A stretch of DNA of 64,000 bases from Pedobacter sp. L105 (GTDB lineage Bacteria; Bacteroidota; Bacteroidia; Sphingobacteriales; Sphingobacteriaceae): assembly GCF_009765875.1 (NCBI RefSeq), contig NZ_LMUP01000001.1, forward strand, positions 1 to 64,000, given 5' to 3'. The notes under the pieces were generated by a model. The model was not told where the DNA came from, ran no database searches, and saw only the letters and a program-made list of their open reading frames with translations. A program made the position numbers and the translations under genes. Positions 27,465 to 39,363 of the stretch are shown here, one piece after another; position 1 is the stretch's first letter; each line of letters opens with the position of its first letter.

Positions 27465-28751
27465 ATGACCAATTTTGTTGATGAATTAAGATGGAGAGGC
27501 ATGTTACACGATATCATGCCCAATGCAGAGGATAAATTAAATGAAGGCATGTGCTCCGGATATATTGGCTTTGATCCTACCGCAGACTCTCTACATGTTG
27601 GTCACCTTACTCAGATCATGACGTTAATCCACTTTCAGCGTGCAGGGCATAAGCCTTTTGCATTGGTGGGCGGTGCTACCGGAATGGTTGGCGATCCTTC
27701 GGGGAAATCTGCCGAACGGAATTTATTGAATGATGAAACGCTGGCGGTTAACCTGACAGGCATAGAAAAACAGTTAAGGCAGTTCTTAAATTTCAGTAAT
27801 GAAGGGAATGGAGCCGTGATGGTGAATAACTTCGACTGGTTTAAAAATTTCAGCTTTCTGGATTTCATCAGGGATGTAGGTAAACACATCACGGTGAATT
27901 ATATGATGGCAAAAGACAGTGTCAAAAAACGCCTTGAAGGCGAAACGGGCATGTCCTTTACCGAATTTAGCTATCAGCTGGTGCAGGGATATGATTTCTA
28001 CTATTTGTGGAAAAACCATAATTGCAGCATACAGATGGGCGGATCAGATCAGTGGGGAAATATTGTTACCGGAACAGAACTGATCAGGAGAAAAGATGCC
28101 GGAACAGCTTATGGCATGACTACGCAGCTAATCAAAAAATCTGATGGTACTAAGTTTGGAAAAACAGAAAGCGGTGCGATCTGGCTGAACCCTGAAAAAA
28201 CATCTCCCTATAAGTTTTACCAATTCTGGCTGAATGCTACAGATGCTGATGCCAAAATATGGATACGCATTTTTACTTTACTGGGTAAGGAAGAACTGGA
28301 GAAACTGGAAGAAGAGCATGATGCAGCACCACATTTAAGAATTTTACAGAAAGCACTGGCTACAGATATCACCATCAGAACACACTCTGAAGAAGCATTG
28401 GAAACTGCTTTGAAAACCTCTGAGTTTTTATTTGGCAACGGCGCACTGTCCTTTCTGGAAACTTTAAGCCATGAGCATGTGCTGGAAATTTTTGAAGGCG
28501 TTGGACAGTTTCCTGTAAGCCGTGCGGAATTGGGCGAAGGCATTGATATTGCTACTTTACTGGCAGAAAAAACCACCGTATTTCCTTCTAAAGGAGAGGT
28601 GAAGAAAACAATTCAGGGCGGCGGATTAAGCATTAACAAAGAGAAGGTGACTGAAATTGGTACAATTTATAACACTAGTAACCTGATCAGTGATAAATAT
28701 ATTATTGTACAAAAAGGTAAAAAGAACTATTTCCTGCTGATTGCAGAATAA
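27465..28751 (+). CDS. tyrS: Tyrosyl-tRNA synthetase
   Basis: 428 residues, class I synthetase that charges tRNA-Tyr. The ATP-binding HIGH motif appears as His44-Val-Gly-His47, the tyrosine/tRNA recognition segment as QMGGSDQWGN, and the KMSKS loop as KFGKT (230-234). The C-terminal 60 residues form an S4-like RNA-binding domain. It is divergent from the AcpH-like/ligA unit and followed by a hairpin at 28764-28790. Confidence 0.97.
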   Translation: MTNFVDELRWRGMLHDIMPNAEDKLNEGMCSGYIGFDPTADSLHVGHLTQIMTLIHFQRAGHKPFALVGGATGMVGDPSGKSAERNLLNDETLAVNLTGIEKQLRQFLNFSNEGNGAVMVNNFDWFKNFSFLDFIRDVGKHITVNYMMAKDSVKKRLEGETGMSFTEFSYQLVQGYDFYYLWKNHNCSIQMGGSDQWGNIVTGTELIRRKDAGTAYGMTTQLIKKSDGTKFGKTESGAIWLNPEKTSPYKFYQFWLNATDADAKIWIRIFTLLGKEELEKLEEEHDAAPHLRILQKALATDITIRTHSEEALETALKTSEFLFGNGALSFLETLSHEHVLEIFEGVGQFPVSRAELGEGIDIATLLAEKTTVFPSKGEVKKTIQGGGLSINKEKVTEIGTIYNTSNLISDKYIIVQKGKKNYFLLIAE

Positions 28752-28763
28752 GATATTTTGATT

Positions 28764-28790
28764 CGGCTGTTCCTGATGCAGGGACAGCCG
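28764..28790 (+). terminator. Hairpin after tyrS
   Basis: An 11-bp stem (CGGCTGTTCCT with AGGGACAGCCG, one G-U) with a GATGC loop. A T-run follows only after several bases, so termination is likely but not certain. The convergent LuxE-like gene ends at 28819. Confidence 0.65.
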
Positions 28791-28818
28791 GGTTTGAATT
28801 TTTCTACCTGCTCCGGAT

Positions 28819-29802
28819 TTATTGTACGAGAAGATTACATCCCCTGATATCGGCATTGTCGAACCTTCCCAGTACTTCAAAAGATCCGCCCGGTAATAAG
28901 CGTCCAAGATCCTGTGTAGCGATGAATGAACAGGAATTGATATTGGCCAGATCAATTACATTGATTCCTCCTGTTTGATGAGAATTGAGTAAGGTTAACG
29001 GATCGTTTGTATCTCTTAACACGATCTTCATCCAGTTTGGACAATCAAAAACGCCTTCCCCTAAAGAATAAGCCTGTGAGAGCAGTTCTGTCATTCCATA
29101 TTCGCTATGAATGGCATCTACGCCAAAGCCGCTTTTCAGTACCTGATGAAGTTCCTCTCTTACCATTTCTTTTCTTTTCCCTTTCATGCCGCCTGTTTCC
29201 ATGACAATAAGTTCGGGGAAATTTAGCTGGTGTTTTTCCAGGAAATCGAGCAGTGCATAAGTCACGCCGATCAGTATTGTTTTCTGCCCTGCTTTTTTCA
29301 GGGCCATCAATTTATGATATAACTCTTCATGGTTATGCAGGAAATAACCGCTGTCCGGGTGTTTACTCTGTTTTAACAATGCATCTACCATGTAAATGAG
29401 TGATGAACCATCCCTTTCCAGGTAAGATGGCAGTAATGCCAGCAGGCAGGTGTCTTCTATTTTGCCGTAGAAATGTTCAAAAGCAAGATTAAAACTGTCG
29501 TCATACACTTTCAGATCGGTTACAAAATGGCGGCTTTGCACCATTCCTGTAGTGCCGGAACTGCTAAAGATGATTTCTTCTGTATCCGTATTGCTTACAA
29601 TACGATGGGTTTTGAAAAAGCTAATCGGCAGATAAGGAATTTTATCTACTTCATTTATCCCCGCAGAATCTATATTCAGATGATTGATAAACTGCTGATA
29701 GGGCTCGCAATTTGCTGCCTGATGTTTAAATATAGCCAGTGCAGTTTCATTGAACTGCTCTTCGTTGCGGATAGAAAAAATGGAAGGAATTGAAATTTTC
29801 AC
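28819..29802 (-). CDS. LuxE/PaaK-type acyl-activating enzyme (acyl-protein synthetase-like)
   Basis: 327 residues from the GTG start. The adenylate-forming motif SSSGTTG (about residues 81-87), a central GGMKGKR loop and the SEYGMTELLSQAY segment match the LuxE/PaaK branch of acyl-adenylating enzymes, which activate fatty or aromatic acids and transfer them to a Cys or CoA. LuxE proteins are short like this one. Substrate unknown. A longer frame starts with TTG at 29817, directly before a TATTTTTG promoter-like element, so the GTG is preferred. It follows a small membrane protein and a penicillin-acylase gene on the same strand with almost no gap. Confidence 0.78.
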   Translation of the reverse strand: MKISIPSIFSIRNEEQFNETALAIFKHQAANCEPYQQFINHLNIDSAGINEVDKIPYLPISFFKTHRIVSNTDTEEIIFSSSGTTGMVQSRHFVTDLKVYDDSFNLAFEHFYGKIEDTCLLALLPSYLERDGSSLIYMVDALLKQSKHPDSGYFLHNHEELYHKLMALKKAGQKTILIGVTYALLDFLEKHQLNFPELIVMETGGMKGKRKEMVREELHQVLKSGFGVDAIHSEYGMTELLSQAYSLGEGVFDCPNWMKIVLRDTNDPLTLLNSHQTGGINVIDLANINSCSFIATQDLGRLLPGGSFEVLGRFDNADIRGCNLLVQ

Positions 29803-29806
29803 ACTG

Positions 29807-29814
29807 CAAAAATA
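29807..29814 (-). promoter_or_regulatory. -7-like element (TATTTTTG) just upstream of the LuxE-like gene
   Basis: Exact TAnnTTTG on the minus strand, ending 4 bases before the GTG codon. If active it would give an almost leaderless transcript. It may also be chance in AT-rich DNA. Confidence 0.3.
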
Positions 29815-29818
29815 CAAA

Positions 29819-30175
29819 TTAATGTTTAGGCATTGGTTTATTTAACAGCACTGCTTTTCTAAATTGATAACCGCAATAGCCACAAATGGCTGCGGTGAGA
29901 CCACCCAGTATGCTGGAAATAACCAGGATTAACCACCATATATTTAAGCCAAACATTACTGCAATACGTGAAACAAGGATATTGTGGTTGGGCAGGCTTT
30001 TGAATAAGGCCATAGTTGTCCATAATACAACGATGGCAAAGAAAGGATGCCAGAAAGAGACTTTTCCGGTTTTCCCCACCAGGCCACAGGTGACAAATGA
30101 AATGATCACGATCACCCACCAGGGTAAAACCAGCTGCAATACAAAAGATGCGAACAGTATAATAAGAAAAACCAT
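29819..30175 (-). CDS. Small polytopic membrane protein of unknown function
   Basis: 118 residues with three to four hydrophobic helices (about 2-32, 43-58, 70-98) separated by short loops, ending in a positively charged tail. No family was recognised. The gene starts 3 bases after the end of the penicillin-acylase gene and ends just before the LuxE-like gene, so it is probably the middle gene of a three-gene operon. Perhaps it supports the membrane handling of acylated products, but nothing in the sequence proves that. Confidence 0.7.
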   Translation of the reverse strand: MVFLIILFASFVLQLVLPWWVIVIISFVTCGLVGKTGKVSFWHPFFAIVVLWTTMALFKSLPNHNILVSRIAVMFGLNIWWLILVISSILGGLTAAICGYCGYQFRKAVLLNKPMPKH

Positions 30176-30178
30176 AGG

Positions 30179-32617
30179 TTACTTTTCTGAAATTGTTAGG
30201 TTAGAAATGACTTTAGCTCTTGTATCGGCAGGAGAGGACATCAGGTAGAGATCATATAATTTACCGCTAGCCCAGGTATCGATCATATTATCATAAAAAG
30301 GGCTTCCCGGGTTACCCGATTCACCACCGGGAAATACACCGTGACCTTTTGGTTTTTTACCCAGTTCAATCACCATTCTCCATGAGGGGCCATTGGCTTC
30401 ACTTAGCGCATCAATTGTTCCTTTTGCACCACCTATCATTAAGGTTTTGGAACCCATTCCCGGGATATTGGCCAGGTGCGGGACATGTGTTTGTTTCACA
30501 TTTGCCCATTGCCAGTCTTTACCAATAGGGCCATATTTTTTTTCCAGGCTGTCGCAGGTATATTTCAGCGATTCATTTACCAGATCATTCAGTGTTTCTT
30601 TTGCAGGCGTATTCACGTTGTCAAACCATTTGGAATCTGGGTCTTTTAAGATCAGCTCAACAGTACGGTCTTGTGACGGATAACGCATAGGGACAGCTGC
30701 AATGGTAAAATCATCATTCCATATGTCATAAAACAGGCGTTTGGTCCACAGGTCAAAAATACTGGCGCCAATAGCCTTGGCAAAGAAAGATTTGTTCCAT
30801 TTGGTAACCAGGCGCAATGCTTCTCTTTGTGTAGCATTTAACTGACCGGTATTTACCCTGGAAATCAGTGCTGGCAGTACATCCTGTGCTAAAATGCTGT
30901 ATGAATCACTTTGCATGAGCCTGATGCTGTCTGCCGTAGCATTTTTCATCACCTTCAATTTGTCGTTGATCCTTTTGCCCCTGGTGTAGGTGCCGAACTC
31001 CCAGTTGATGTAATAAGGATAAGTTTGGTCGGTAGATGATTGGTTGGCCGAGCTGACGAAGTTACGCGGCGGATTTTTTACTGTAGGGTTTTGTGATGGA
31101 GGTATCCATCCCTGCCAGTCATTTTTTGGATCTGCACCATCCAGAATGAATTTCCCCTGGTCTTTCCATTTTAGCGGAAACTTTCCATTTGCTGTAATGG
31201 CGATATCATTATCCGCCGAAGCGAAAATAAAATTCTGTGCCGGAGCGGTATAGTAAACCAGTGCTTTCCGGTAATCGTTATAATTTTTTCCCCTGTTAAG
31301 GTAGTAAAAGGTCATCAGTTCATTGGAACGTTCATGGGCTATCCATCGCAGGGCATCGCCTGTTGGCACATTTGCTGCCATGGACAGTTTTTTGGGCTTT
31401 TGGAAGTAGACTACAGGGCCATGGTGGGTATAAATTACCGTATCCGATTCATCGCGTGAGCCTCTTATTTTGATCGTTTCCAGTCGGGCGGAAGTATTTT
31501 TCCACTGGTTGTTATACCAATACTGCTTGTGGGTACTGTCCTTGAACCTGATCTGGTAAAAATCCAGCACATCTGCAGCGACATTGGTTACACCCCAGGC
31601 AATATGTTCATTGAAGCCTATGATGATACCCGGTGCACCGGGCAGGGAAACTCCATAAGCGTTTAATCCAGGGGCATTTAGTTGTATCTGGTACCAGATA
31701 GACGGCAGTGTCAAATTCAAATGCGGGTCGTTGGCCAGAATAGGATAACCGGATAAAGTTTTAGCACCGGATATGGCCCAGTTGTTACTGCCTATTCCAT
31801 CTTCCAGTTGTTTAGGCTGCACTTTGCCTGTTGTCATTTCGGTAAAAGAAACAGGTGTTTGAGGTATGGGCAGTGGTTTGAAATTCCATTGGGTGCCAAC
31901 AGGGATGATAGGTTCTTCCCTGAAAGGATAATCAGGAAACAGGTTACTGGTAATTTCGGGACCAAATTTCTTCAGGATATTGGTCATGTAAAATTCATCA
32001 GATCCCATGGCCAATACAGCAGACATCTGCTTCAATAACAGGGCACATTTAATGGGCGTCCATTCTTCAGGGCTAAAATCAAGCAATTTATATTCTAAAG
32101 GAAATTCTGATCTGGAGAGAGAATGAATGTAAGCATTGATACCGTCAGTATAAGCCATGATCATTTCTCTCGATTTTGGATCTGCCATCATTCCTTTGAG
32201 AGAGTTTTCTGCACCATAGACCATACCCATCCGGCGCTGGTACCTATCCAGTTCGACGGCTTTAGCGCCAACTACTTCAGAAAGCCTTCCTGCAGCATAT
32301 AGTGTCTGAAAGTCCATTTGCCACAGGCGATGCATGGCGGTAACATAACCCTGCGCATAATATACATCATGATCATTTTTAGCAAATACATGCGGTATCA
32401 TCCGGTCGTCAAAAACTACCTCTACCTTTTCATGCGTTCCTTTTAACACCAGGTTTCTGTTTTTTTGAATACTAACCTTTTCGGCATTTTGCCAAAATCC
32501 TGTAAATGGATTTAAGAATTTGAGGAGTGGAGGCAGGTTGCCAAATTTTGTATTTAACGCATATGCCAGTAATACAGGTATGATGACGCATATAAACGCT
32601 TTGAATTTGTTCCTCAT
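30179..32617 (-). CDS. Penicillin acylase family protein (Ntn hydrolase)
   Basis: 812 residues. An N-terminal hydrophobic segment (about 8-24) acts as export signal or anchor. The precursor layout of the family is clear: alpha part, spacer, then the autocatalytic cleavage site Gly-Ser277 (IGSNNWAISG), where Ser277 becomes the nucleophile, and the beta-chain signature PILANDPHL. Family members hydrolyse amide bonds of beta-lactams, acyl-homoserine lactones or other N-acyl compounds in the periplasm. Which of these applies is not visible. The operon partners, a membrane protein and an acyl-activating enzyme, hint at fatty-acyl amides. Confidence 0.92.
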   Translation of the reverse strand: MRNKFKAFICVIIPVLLAYALNTKFGNLPPLLKFLNPFTGFWQNAEKVSIQKNRNLVLKGTHEKVEVVFDDRMIPHVFAKNDHDVYYAQGYVTAMHRLWQMDFQTLYAAGRLSEVVGAKAVELDRYQRRMGMVYGAENSLKGMMADPKSREMIMAYTDGINAYIHSLSRSEFPLEYKLLDFSPEEWTPIKCALLLKQMSAVLAMGSDEFYMTNILKKFGPEITSNLFPDYPFREEPIIPVGTQWNFKPLPIPQTPVSFTEMTTGKVQPKQLEDGIGSNNWAISGAKTLSGYPILANDPHLNLTLPSIWYQIQLNAPGLNAYGVSLPGAPGIIIGFNEHIAWGVTNVAADVLDFYQIRFKDSTHKQYWYNNQWKNTSARLETIKIRGSRDESDTVIYTHHGPVVYFQKPKKLSMAANVPTGDALRWIAHERSNELMTFYYLNRGKNYNDYRKALVYYTAPAQNFIFASADNDIAITANGKFPLKWKDQGKFILDGADPKNDWQGWIPPSQNPTVKNPPRNFVSSANQSSTDQTYPYYINWEFGTYTRGKRINDKLKVMKNATADSIRLMQSDSYSILAQDVLPALISRVNTGQLNATQREALRLVTKWNKSFFAKAIGASIFDLWTKRLFYDIWNDDFTIAAVPMRYPSQDRTVELILKDPDSKWFDNVNTPAKETLNDLVNESLKYTCDSLEKKYGPIGKDWQWANVKQTHVPHLANIPGMGSKTLMIGGAKGTIDALSEANGPSWRMVIELGKKPKGHGVFPGGESGNPGSPFYDNMIDTWASGKLYDLYLMSSPADTRAKVISNLTISEK

Positions 32618-32951
32618 GTGATAGTATTGTCTTTTTTCAGCGCTGGTACTTGTTTTTTTATTCTACGGCAATTTAAGATAAAAAGAAAAGATTACGAATC
32701 TTTGTCTGGATTTTAACAATCATTAACCAGCTTAATATAGCTAAAACTCTGCTCTTCATCAAATCTAATCACCAAAATGGGGGATTTAAAAATCTGAACG
32801 GAAAGGGCTGAAAGGGAGTTTTATAGCTAATCACATTATGCGTTAATGGAATTATAATCTGCATAAACCTTGTCATTTGGTATAATATTTAACACTTTAG
32901 ATCTATCAATCAGATGATCTTAGTATATATCGACATTACAGCACCATTTTT
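32618..32951. other. Divergent intergenic region without clear features
   Basis: 334 bases between the penicillin-acylase start and the GH31 start. It must hold promoters in both directions. I see an imperfect -7-like AATCTTTG (32697-32704, plus) and an AT-rich TATAATATTT near 32880, but no convincing operator, RNA or small gene. Confidence 0.5.
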
Positions 32952-35414
32952 ATGGAAGAACAAGGGAACGAAATAAAGGACAACGAAAATATTAAAGAGA
33001 TAGTAGAAGAAACTATTCAGCATTTAAACAACCCGGTACTTGATTTAAAACCGATTGTTAAAAAATATCTTACACAAGTACAAAGCGTAAAACAGGAGGG
33101 TAACCGGTTTTTCTTTTCGGATGGGGAAGCCCGGGTTGAAGTGAGGGTGGTGAGCGATGAAATTATCCGGGTCAGACTGGCACCACACGGTGTTTTTCTG
33201 GATGATTTTTCTTATGCTGTTCCGGTAGTGGATCAGAAAGTGAGTATCTTTCACATGGTAGAACTCGAGGATTTTTATACCATCGCTACGAATACGATCA
33301 CCTGCAGAATCAGGAAAAGTGATTTCCAAGTATCTTTTACGGAAAACCTGACAGAAATAGTGATGAGCGAAGATGCATCTCCGATGCACTGGGAGGAAAA
33401 TGCAGAATTTGGGGGTTATTATGTTTTTGCGACCAAAAAATGTTTCCCTGAGGAGAACTTCTTCGGATTGGGAGATAAGTCGGGCAATATGAACCTGCGC
33501 GGTCGTCATTTCCAGAACTGGAATACCGATGCTTATTCTTTTGCCTGGGATCAGGACCCTTTATACCGGACCATTCCTTTTTATACCGGCGTTCATCAGT
33601 CATCCGCTTACGGTATTTTCTTTGATAATACCTTTCGCTCTTATTTTGATTTTGGAAAGGAAGATAACGACAAAACCAGCTTCTGGGCAGATGGTGGTGA
33701 ACTGCAATATTATTACATCCACGGCCCGCATATGATGGATGTAGTGAAACGTTACCAGTCGCTCACGGGTACACATCCTATGCCGCCTAAATGGGCCATA
33801 GGTTATCACCAATGCCGATGGAGTTATTATCCTGAAACCAAAGTAAAAGAGGTGGCCCATGGTTTCCGCTCTAACCAGATCCCTTGTGATGCGATCTATT
33901 TTGACATCGATTACATGGACGGTTACCGCTGTTTCACCTGGAACAAGAAGCATTTTCCTGATCCGCGTAAGATGATCAAAGAACTGGCCGATGACGGATT
34001 TAAAACGGTAGTAATGATTGATCCGGGAATTAAGGTAGATGATAATTACTGGGTATTCAAAGAAGGTAAAGAAAACAATTACTTCTGCAGAAGAAGTGAT
34101 GATTATTTTATGGAGGGCCATGTTTGGCCTGGCCGGTGCCAGTTTCCGGATTTTACCAATCCTACAGTTCGTGAATGGTGGGGCGGTTTGTATAAAGAAC
34201 TGGTAGATATGGGCGTTGCCGGTGTATGGAATGATATGAATGAGCCGGCAGTTTTTGGTGCAGGAACTTTCCCGAACGATGTACGTCATAATTATGATGG
34301 TTTTAGGGGTTCGCACCGTAAGGCGCATAATGTTTATGGGATGCAGATGGTGCGTTCTACTTATGACGGACTGAAAAAATTGATGCGCAACAAACGTCCA
34401 TTTACCATCACCCGCGCCGGGTATGCCGGGATGCAGCGTTATGGCTGTGTATGGACGGGTGACAATGTAGCGAGCTGGGAACATTTAAAAATAGGAAATA
34501 TACAATGCCAGCGGATGTCTGTTTCGGGTGTTCCATTCTGTGGAACTGATATTGGCGGTTTTAGCGGAGAGCCCGATGGAGAATTGTTTACGCGATGGAT
34601 TCAGCTGGGAACATTTTCTCCGTTTATGCGTGCACACTCTGCCGGAGATACCATTGAAAGGGAGCCATGGAGTTTTGGAGAACCTTTTACCACTATCAAC
34701 CGTAAGTTTATTGAGCTGAGGTACAGGCTGATGCCTTACCTGTATTCTGTATTCTGGGAACATCACCGTTATGGTTTTCCTATCCTCAGGCCGTTAGTAA
34801 TGCTGGAACAGGAAAATGTAGCGAATCACTTCAGACAGGATGAATTTGCTTTCGGAGACAAGATATTGGTGTGTCCGATACTGGAACAGGGAGCTGTTTC
34901 GAGGACGGTTTATCTGCCCAAAGGACAATGGTATAATTTCTGGACACATGAATTGCTGGCCGGCGAAGCAGAACATTTGATTGATGCCCCACTGGAAGAT
35001 ATGCCAATATTTATCAGGGCAGGCTCTGTGATCCCGGAATATCCCGTGATGCAATATGTTGGGGAGAAAAATATAGATGAAGTTTTGTTAAATATCTATT
35101 ACGCTAACTATGAGGTGAATTCGTTTTTATTTGAAGATCACGGAGATACTTTTGCTTACGAGCAGGATATCTATTCTGAGAAAAAGTTCATTGTAAAAGG
35201 AACAGATCAGCAGCTGCTGATACAGCAAAAACTGGAAGGCTTATATACACCAAACTACGAATGGTATAATTACCGATTAATTGGCATTCCTTTTGGAGTG
35301 AAGAAGGTTACCGTAGATGGTATGGAAATTAAAGACTATACGATAGATGACCATCATTCTTTACGTTTTAAATCCAACAAGAATTTTTCTGAAATACAAA
35401 TACAGGGTGTCTGA
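32952..35414 (+). CDS. Glycoside hydrolase family 31 alpha-glucosidase
   Basis: 820 residues, no signal peptide. GH31 enzymes release glucose or xylose from alpha-linked oligosaccharides with retention. The nucleophile Asp428 lies in GVWNDMNEPAVF, and the acid/base Asp504 in WTGDNVASWE. The N-terminal galactose-mutarotase-like domain, the (beta/alpha)8 barrel and C-terminal beta domains fit the length. The glycogen branching enzyme follows 52 nt later on the same strand, so both may act on maltodextrin or glycogen. The exact linkage is not determined. Confidence 0.93.
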   Translation: MEEQGNEIKDNENIKEIVEETIQHLNNPVLDLKPIVKKYLTQVQSVKQEGNRFFFSDGEARVEVRVVSDEIIRVRLAPHGVFLDDFSYAVPVVDQKVSIFHMVELEDFYTIATNTITCRIRKSDFQVSFTENLTEIVMSEDASPMHWEENAEFGGYYVFATKKCFPEENFFGLGDKSGNMNLRGRHFQNWNTDAYSFAWDQDPLYRTIPFYTGVHQSSAYGIFFDNTFRSYFDFGKEDNDKTSFWADGGELQYYYIHGPHMMDVVKRYQSLTGTHPMPPKWAIGYHQCRWSYYPETKVKEVAHGFRSNQIPCDAIYFDIDYMDGYRCFTWNKKHFPDPRKMIKELADDGFKTVVMIDPGIKVDDNYWVFKEGKENNYFCRRSDDYFMEGHVWPGRCQFPDFTNPTVREWWGGLYKELVDMGVAGVWNDMNEPAVFGAGTFPNDVRHNYDGFRGSHRKAHNVYGMQMVRSTYDGLKKLMRNKRPFTITRAGYAGMQRYGCVWTGDNVASWEHLKIGNIQCQRMSVSGVPFCGTDIGGFSGEPDGELFTRWIQLGTFSPFMRAHSAGDTIEREPWSFGEPFTTINRKFIELRYRLMPYLYSVFWEHHRYGFPILRPLVMLEQENVANHFRQDEFAFGDKILVCPILEQGAVSRTVYLPKGQWYNFWTHELLAGEAEHLIDAPLEDMPIFIRAGSVIPEYPVMQYVGEKNIDEVLLNIYYANYEVNSFLFEDHGDTFAYEQDIYSEKKFIVKGTDQQLLIQQKLEGLYTPNYEWYNYRLIGIPFGVKKVTVDGMEIKDYTIDDHHSLRFKSNKNFSEIQIQGV

Positions 35415-35427
35415 TGATCAGACCCTG
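35403..35427 (+). terminator. Imperfect hairpin at the end of the GH31 gene
   Basis: CAGGGTGTCTGA pairs with TCAGACCCTG with a 2-nt bulge, overlapping the GH31 stop and followed by TTT. It may attenuate readthrough into glgB rather than stop it. Confidence 0.35.
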
Positions 35428-35466
35428 TTTGCCTCTAGAAATTAAACAATAAATAACCCTTTAATA

Positions 35467-37428
35467 ATGGCCAAATCAAAACAGGGCACTCCCGTTAAGA
35501 ATAGTATTGCTGAGCGTACAGATGCCCCGGTATGGATCTACAGTCTGTTGACAGACTTTGATATAGCCTTATTTATTTCAGGCAAGCACTTTCGTTTGTA
35601 TGAAAAAATGGGTGCGCATTTAATAGAATTGAACCAAACGGCCGGAACCTATTTTTCTGTCTGGGCACCCAATGCACAGGATTTATATGTGACGGGTGAT
35701 TTTAACCAGTGGCATAAGACCAGCCACCGTTTATATAAAAGACTGGATGAATCTGGTATCTGGGAAGGGTTTATCCCTGCTGTAGGAAAAGGAACTGTCT
35801 ATAAATATTTTATCATCGGATTTGACGGTGCTGTGATTGAGAAAGGAGATCCTTTTGCTACACGTTGGGAACATCCGCCGCAGACGGCCTCTATCGTTTG
35901 GGATACCGATTACTCGTGGAAAGATAAGAGCTGGATAAAGAAACGCCCGCAGTTAACGGCACTGAATCAGCCGATGTCAGTTTATGAAGTACACCTGGGT
36001 TCCTGGCAGAGAGATCCTTCAGAGCCCGACCGTATCCTTACGTATAAAGAAATTGCCAATAGTCTGGTGCCATATGTTGTGGAAATGGGTTTTACCCATG
36101 TAGAGCTGATGCCGATCATGGAATATCCATATTTTCCATCCTGGGGTTATCAGATCACGGGATATTTTGCTGCCAGTTCCAGACATGGCACACCTCAGGA
36201 ATTGATGTACCTGGTAGAACAGTTTCATCAGCATGATATTGCGGTGATCCTGGATTGGGTACCCTCTCATTTTCCGGGCGATGCACATGGCTTATATAAA
36301 TTTGATGGAACACATTTGTATGAACATGCGGATATGCGGAAGGGGTTCCATCCCGACTGGAAGTCTTATATTTTTAACTATGACAGGAATGAAGTAAGAT
36401 CTTTCCTGATTAGTAATGCGATGTACTGGCTGGATCAGTTCCATGCAGATGGCTTGCGGGTGGATGCGGTAGCTTCTATGTTATACTATGATTTCTCCAG
36501 AAAAGCAGGGGATGCAGCTACCAATGAATATGGAGGGTCTGAAAACCTGGGGGCTATACAATTCCTGAAAGACCTGAACGATTCGATCTATACCAATTTC
36601 AAAGGCGTACAAACTATTGCGGAAGAAAGCAGTACCTATCCGGGGGTTACTCATCCGGTAGCCGATGGCGGCCTGGGTTTTGGAATGAAATGGATGATGG
36701 GCTGGATGAACGATACGTTAAAGTATTTCAAGACCGATCCTATAGGCCGTAAGTTTATTCACCACCAGCTTACTTTTAGTATTACCTACGCTTTTACGGA
36801 AAATTTCATGCTTCCTTTTTCTCATGACGAGGTAGTGCATGGCAAATCGTCCATGATCTATAAAATGCCGGGAGATGAGTGGCGCAAACATGCTAACCTG
36901 CGTTTATTATATGCTTATATGTTTACGCAGCCGGGAACAAAACTCCTTTTTATGGGTAATGAGTTTGCGCAAAACGGGGAATGGAACTTTACAAGATCGC
37001 TCGATTGGGACTTGCTGCAATATCCTTCACATAAAGGAATGCAGAGATATGTGAAAGCACTGAATACATTATACCGTACGGAACCTGCTTTATATGATTT
37101 TAGCTTTTCTCCGGAAGGATTTGAATGGCTAAGTGCAGATGATACCGATCATTCCATCTTTGCCTATATCCGTAAGGGTCATAAAGCCAGCGATACACTG
37201 ATTGTGATCTTAAACATGACACCGGTATACCGGGAAAATTACAGGATGGGCCTGCCTATCAAAAGCAACTGGAAAGAAATCTTTAACAGTGATGCGAGTG
37301 AGTTCTTTGGCAGCGGCATCTTAAATCCACAGGTTTTCTCACCAGAGAAAATAGGGGCGAATGGCAGGGAATATTCGATAACTATTAATATCGTACCCCT
37401 GGGCGCGATTGTCTTAAAACAAGTATAA
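35467..37428 (+). CDS. glgB: 1,4-alpha-glucan branching enzyme
   Basis: 653 residues. It makes alpha-1,6 branches in glycogen. An N-terminal carbohydrate-binding/E-set domain (about 55-150) precedes the GH13 barrel. The nucleophile Asp333 is in GLRVDAV, the acid/base Glu386 in IAEESS, and the transition-state stabiliser in FSHDEVVHGK. These features match GlgB rather than other GH13 members. It is slightly shorter than E. coli GlgB because the extra N-terminal module is absent. It follows the GH31 gene on the same strand. Confidence 0.95.
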   Translation: MAKSKQGTPVKNSIAERTDAPVWIYSLLTDFDIALFISGKHFRLYEKMGAHLIELNQTAGTYFSVWAPNAQDLYVTGDFNQWHKTSHRLYKRLDESGIWEGFIPAVGKGTVYKYFIIGFDGAVIEKGDPFATRWEHPPQTASIVWDTDYSWKDKSWIKKRPQLTALNQPMSVYEVHLGSWQRDPSEPDRILTYKEIANSLVPYVVEMGFTHVELMPIMEYPYFPSWGYQITGYFAASSRHGTPQELMYLVEQFHQHDIAVILDWVPSHFPGDAHGLYKFDGTHLYEHADMRKGFHPDWKSYIFNYDRNEVRSFLISNAMYWLDQFHADGLRVDAVASMLYYDFSRKAGDAATNEYGGSENLGAIQFLKDLNDSIYTNFKGVQTIAEESSTYPGVTHPVADGGLGFGMKWMMGWMNDTLKYFKTDPIGRKFIHHQLTFSITYAFTENFMLPFSHDEVVHGKSSMIYKMPGDEWRKHANLRLLYAYMFTQPGTKLLFMGNEFAQNGEWNFTRSLDWDLLQYPSHKGMQRYVKALNTLYRTEPALYDFSFSPEGFEWLSADDTDHSIFAYIRKGHKASDTLIVILNMTPVYRENYRMGLPIKSNWKEIFNSDASEFFGSGILNPQVFSPEKIGANGREYSITINIVPLGAIVLKQV

Positions 37429-37446
37429 AAATTTGGTCAAAAAGAA

Positions 37447-37473
37447 AGGGATGTTCCATCCAGACACATCCCT
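37447..37473 (-). terminator. Terminator after gapA (minus strand)
   Basis: Stem AGGGATGT with ACATCCCT; on the minus strand it is followed by TTCTTTTT. It lies between the convergent glgB and gapA genes and may serve both. Confidence 0.65.
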
Positions 37474-37507
37474 ATTCTAACCAAATATAAACCTGTATGA
37501 ACGGGTT

Positions 37508-39362
<1,855 letters not shown>

Positions 39363-39363
39363 A

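Noticed and set aside
33600..34484. Minus-strand open frame of 294 codons inside the GH31 gene
   Set aside because: It lies fully within a well-supported GH31 coding region with intact catalytic motifs, and its product resembles no protein family.
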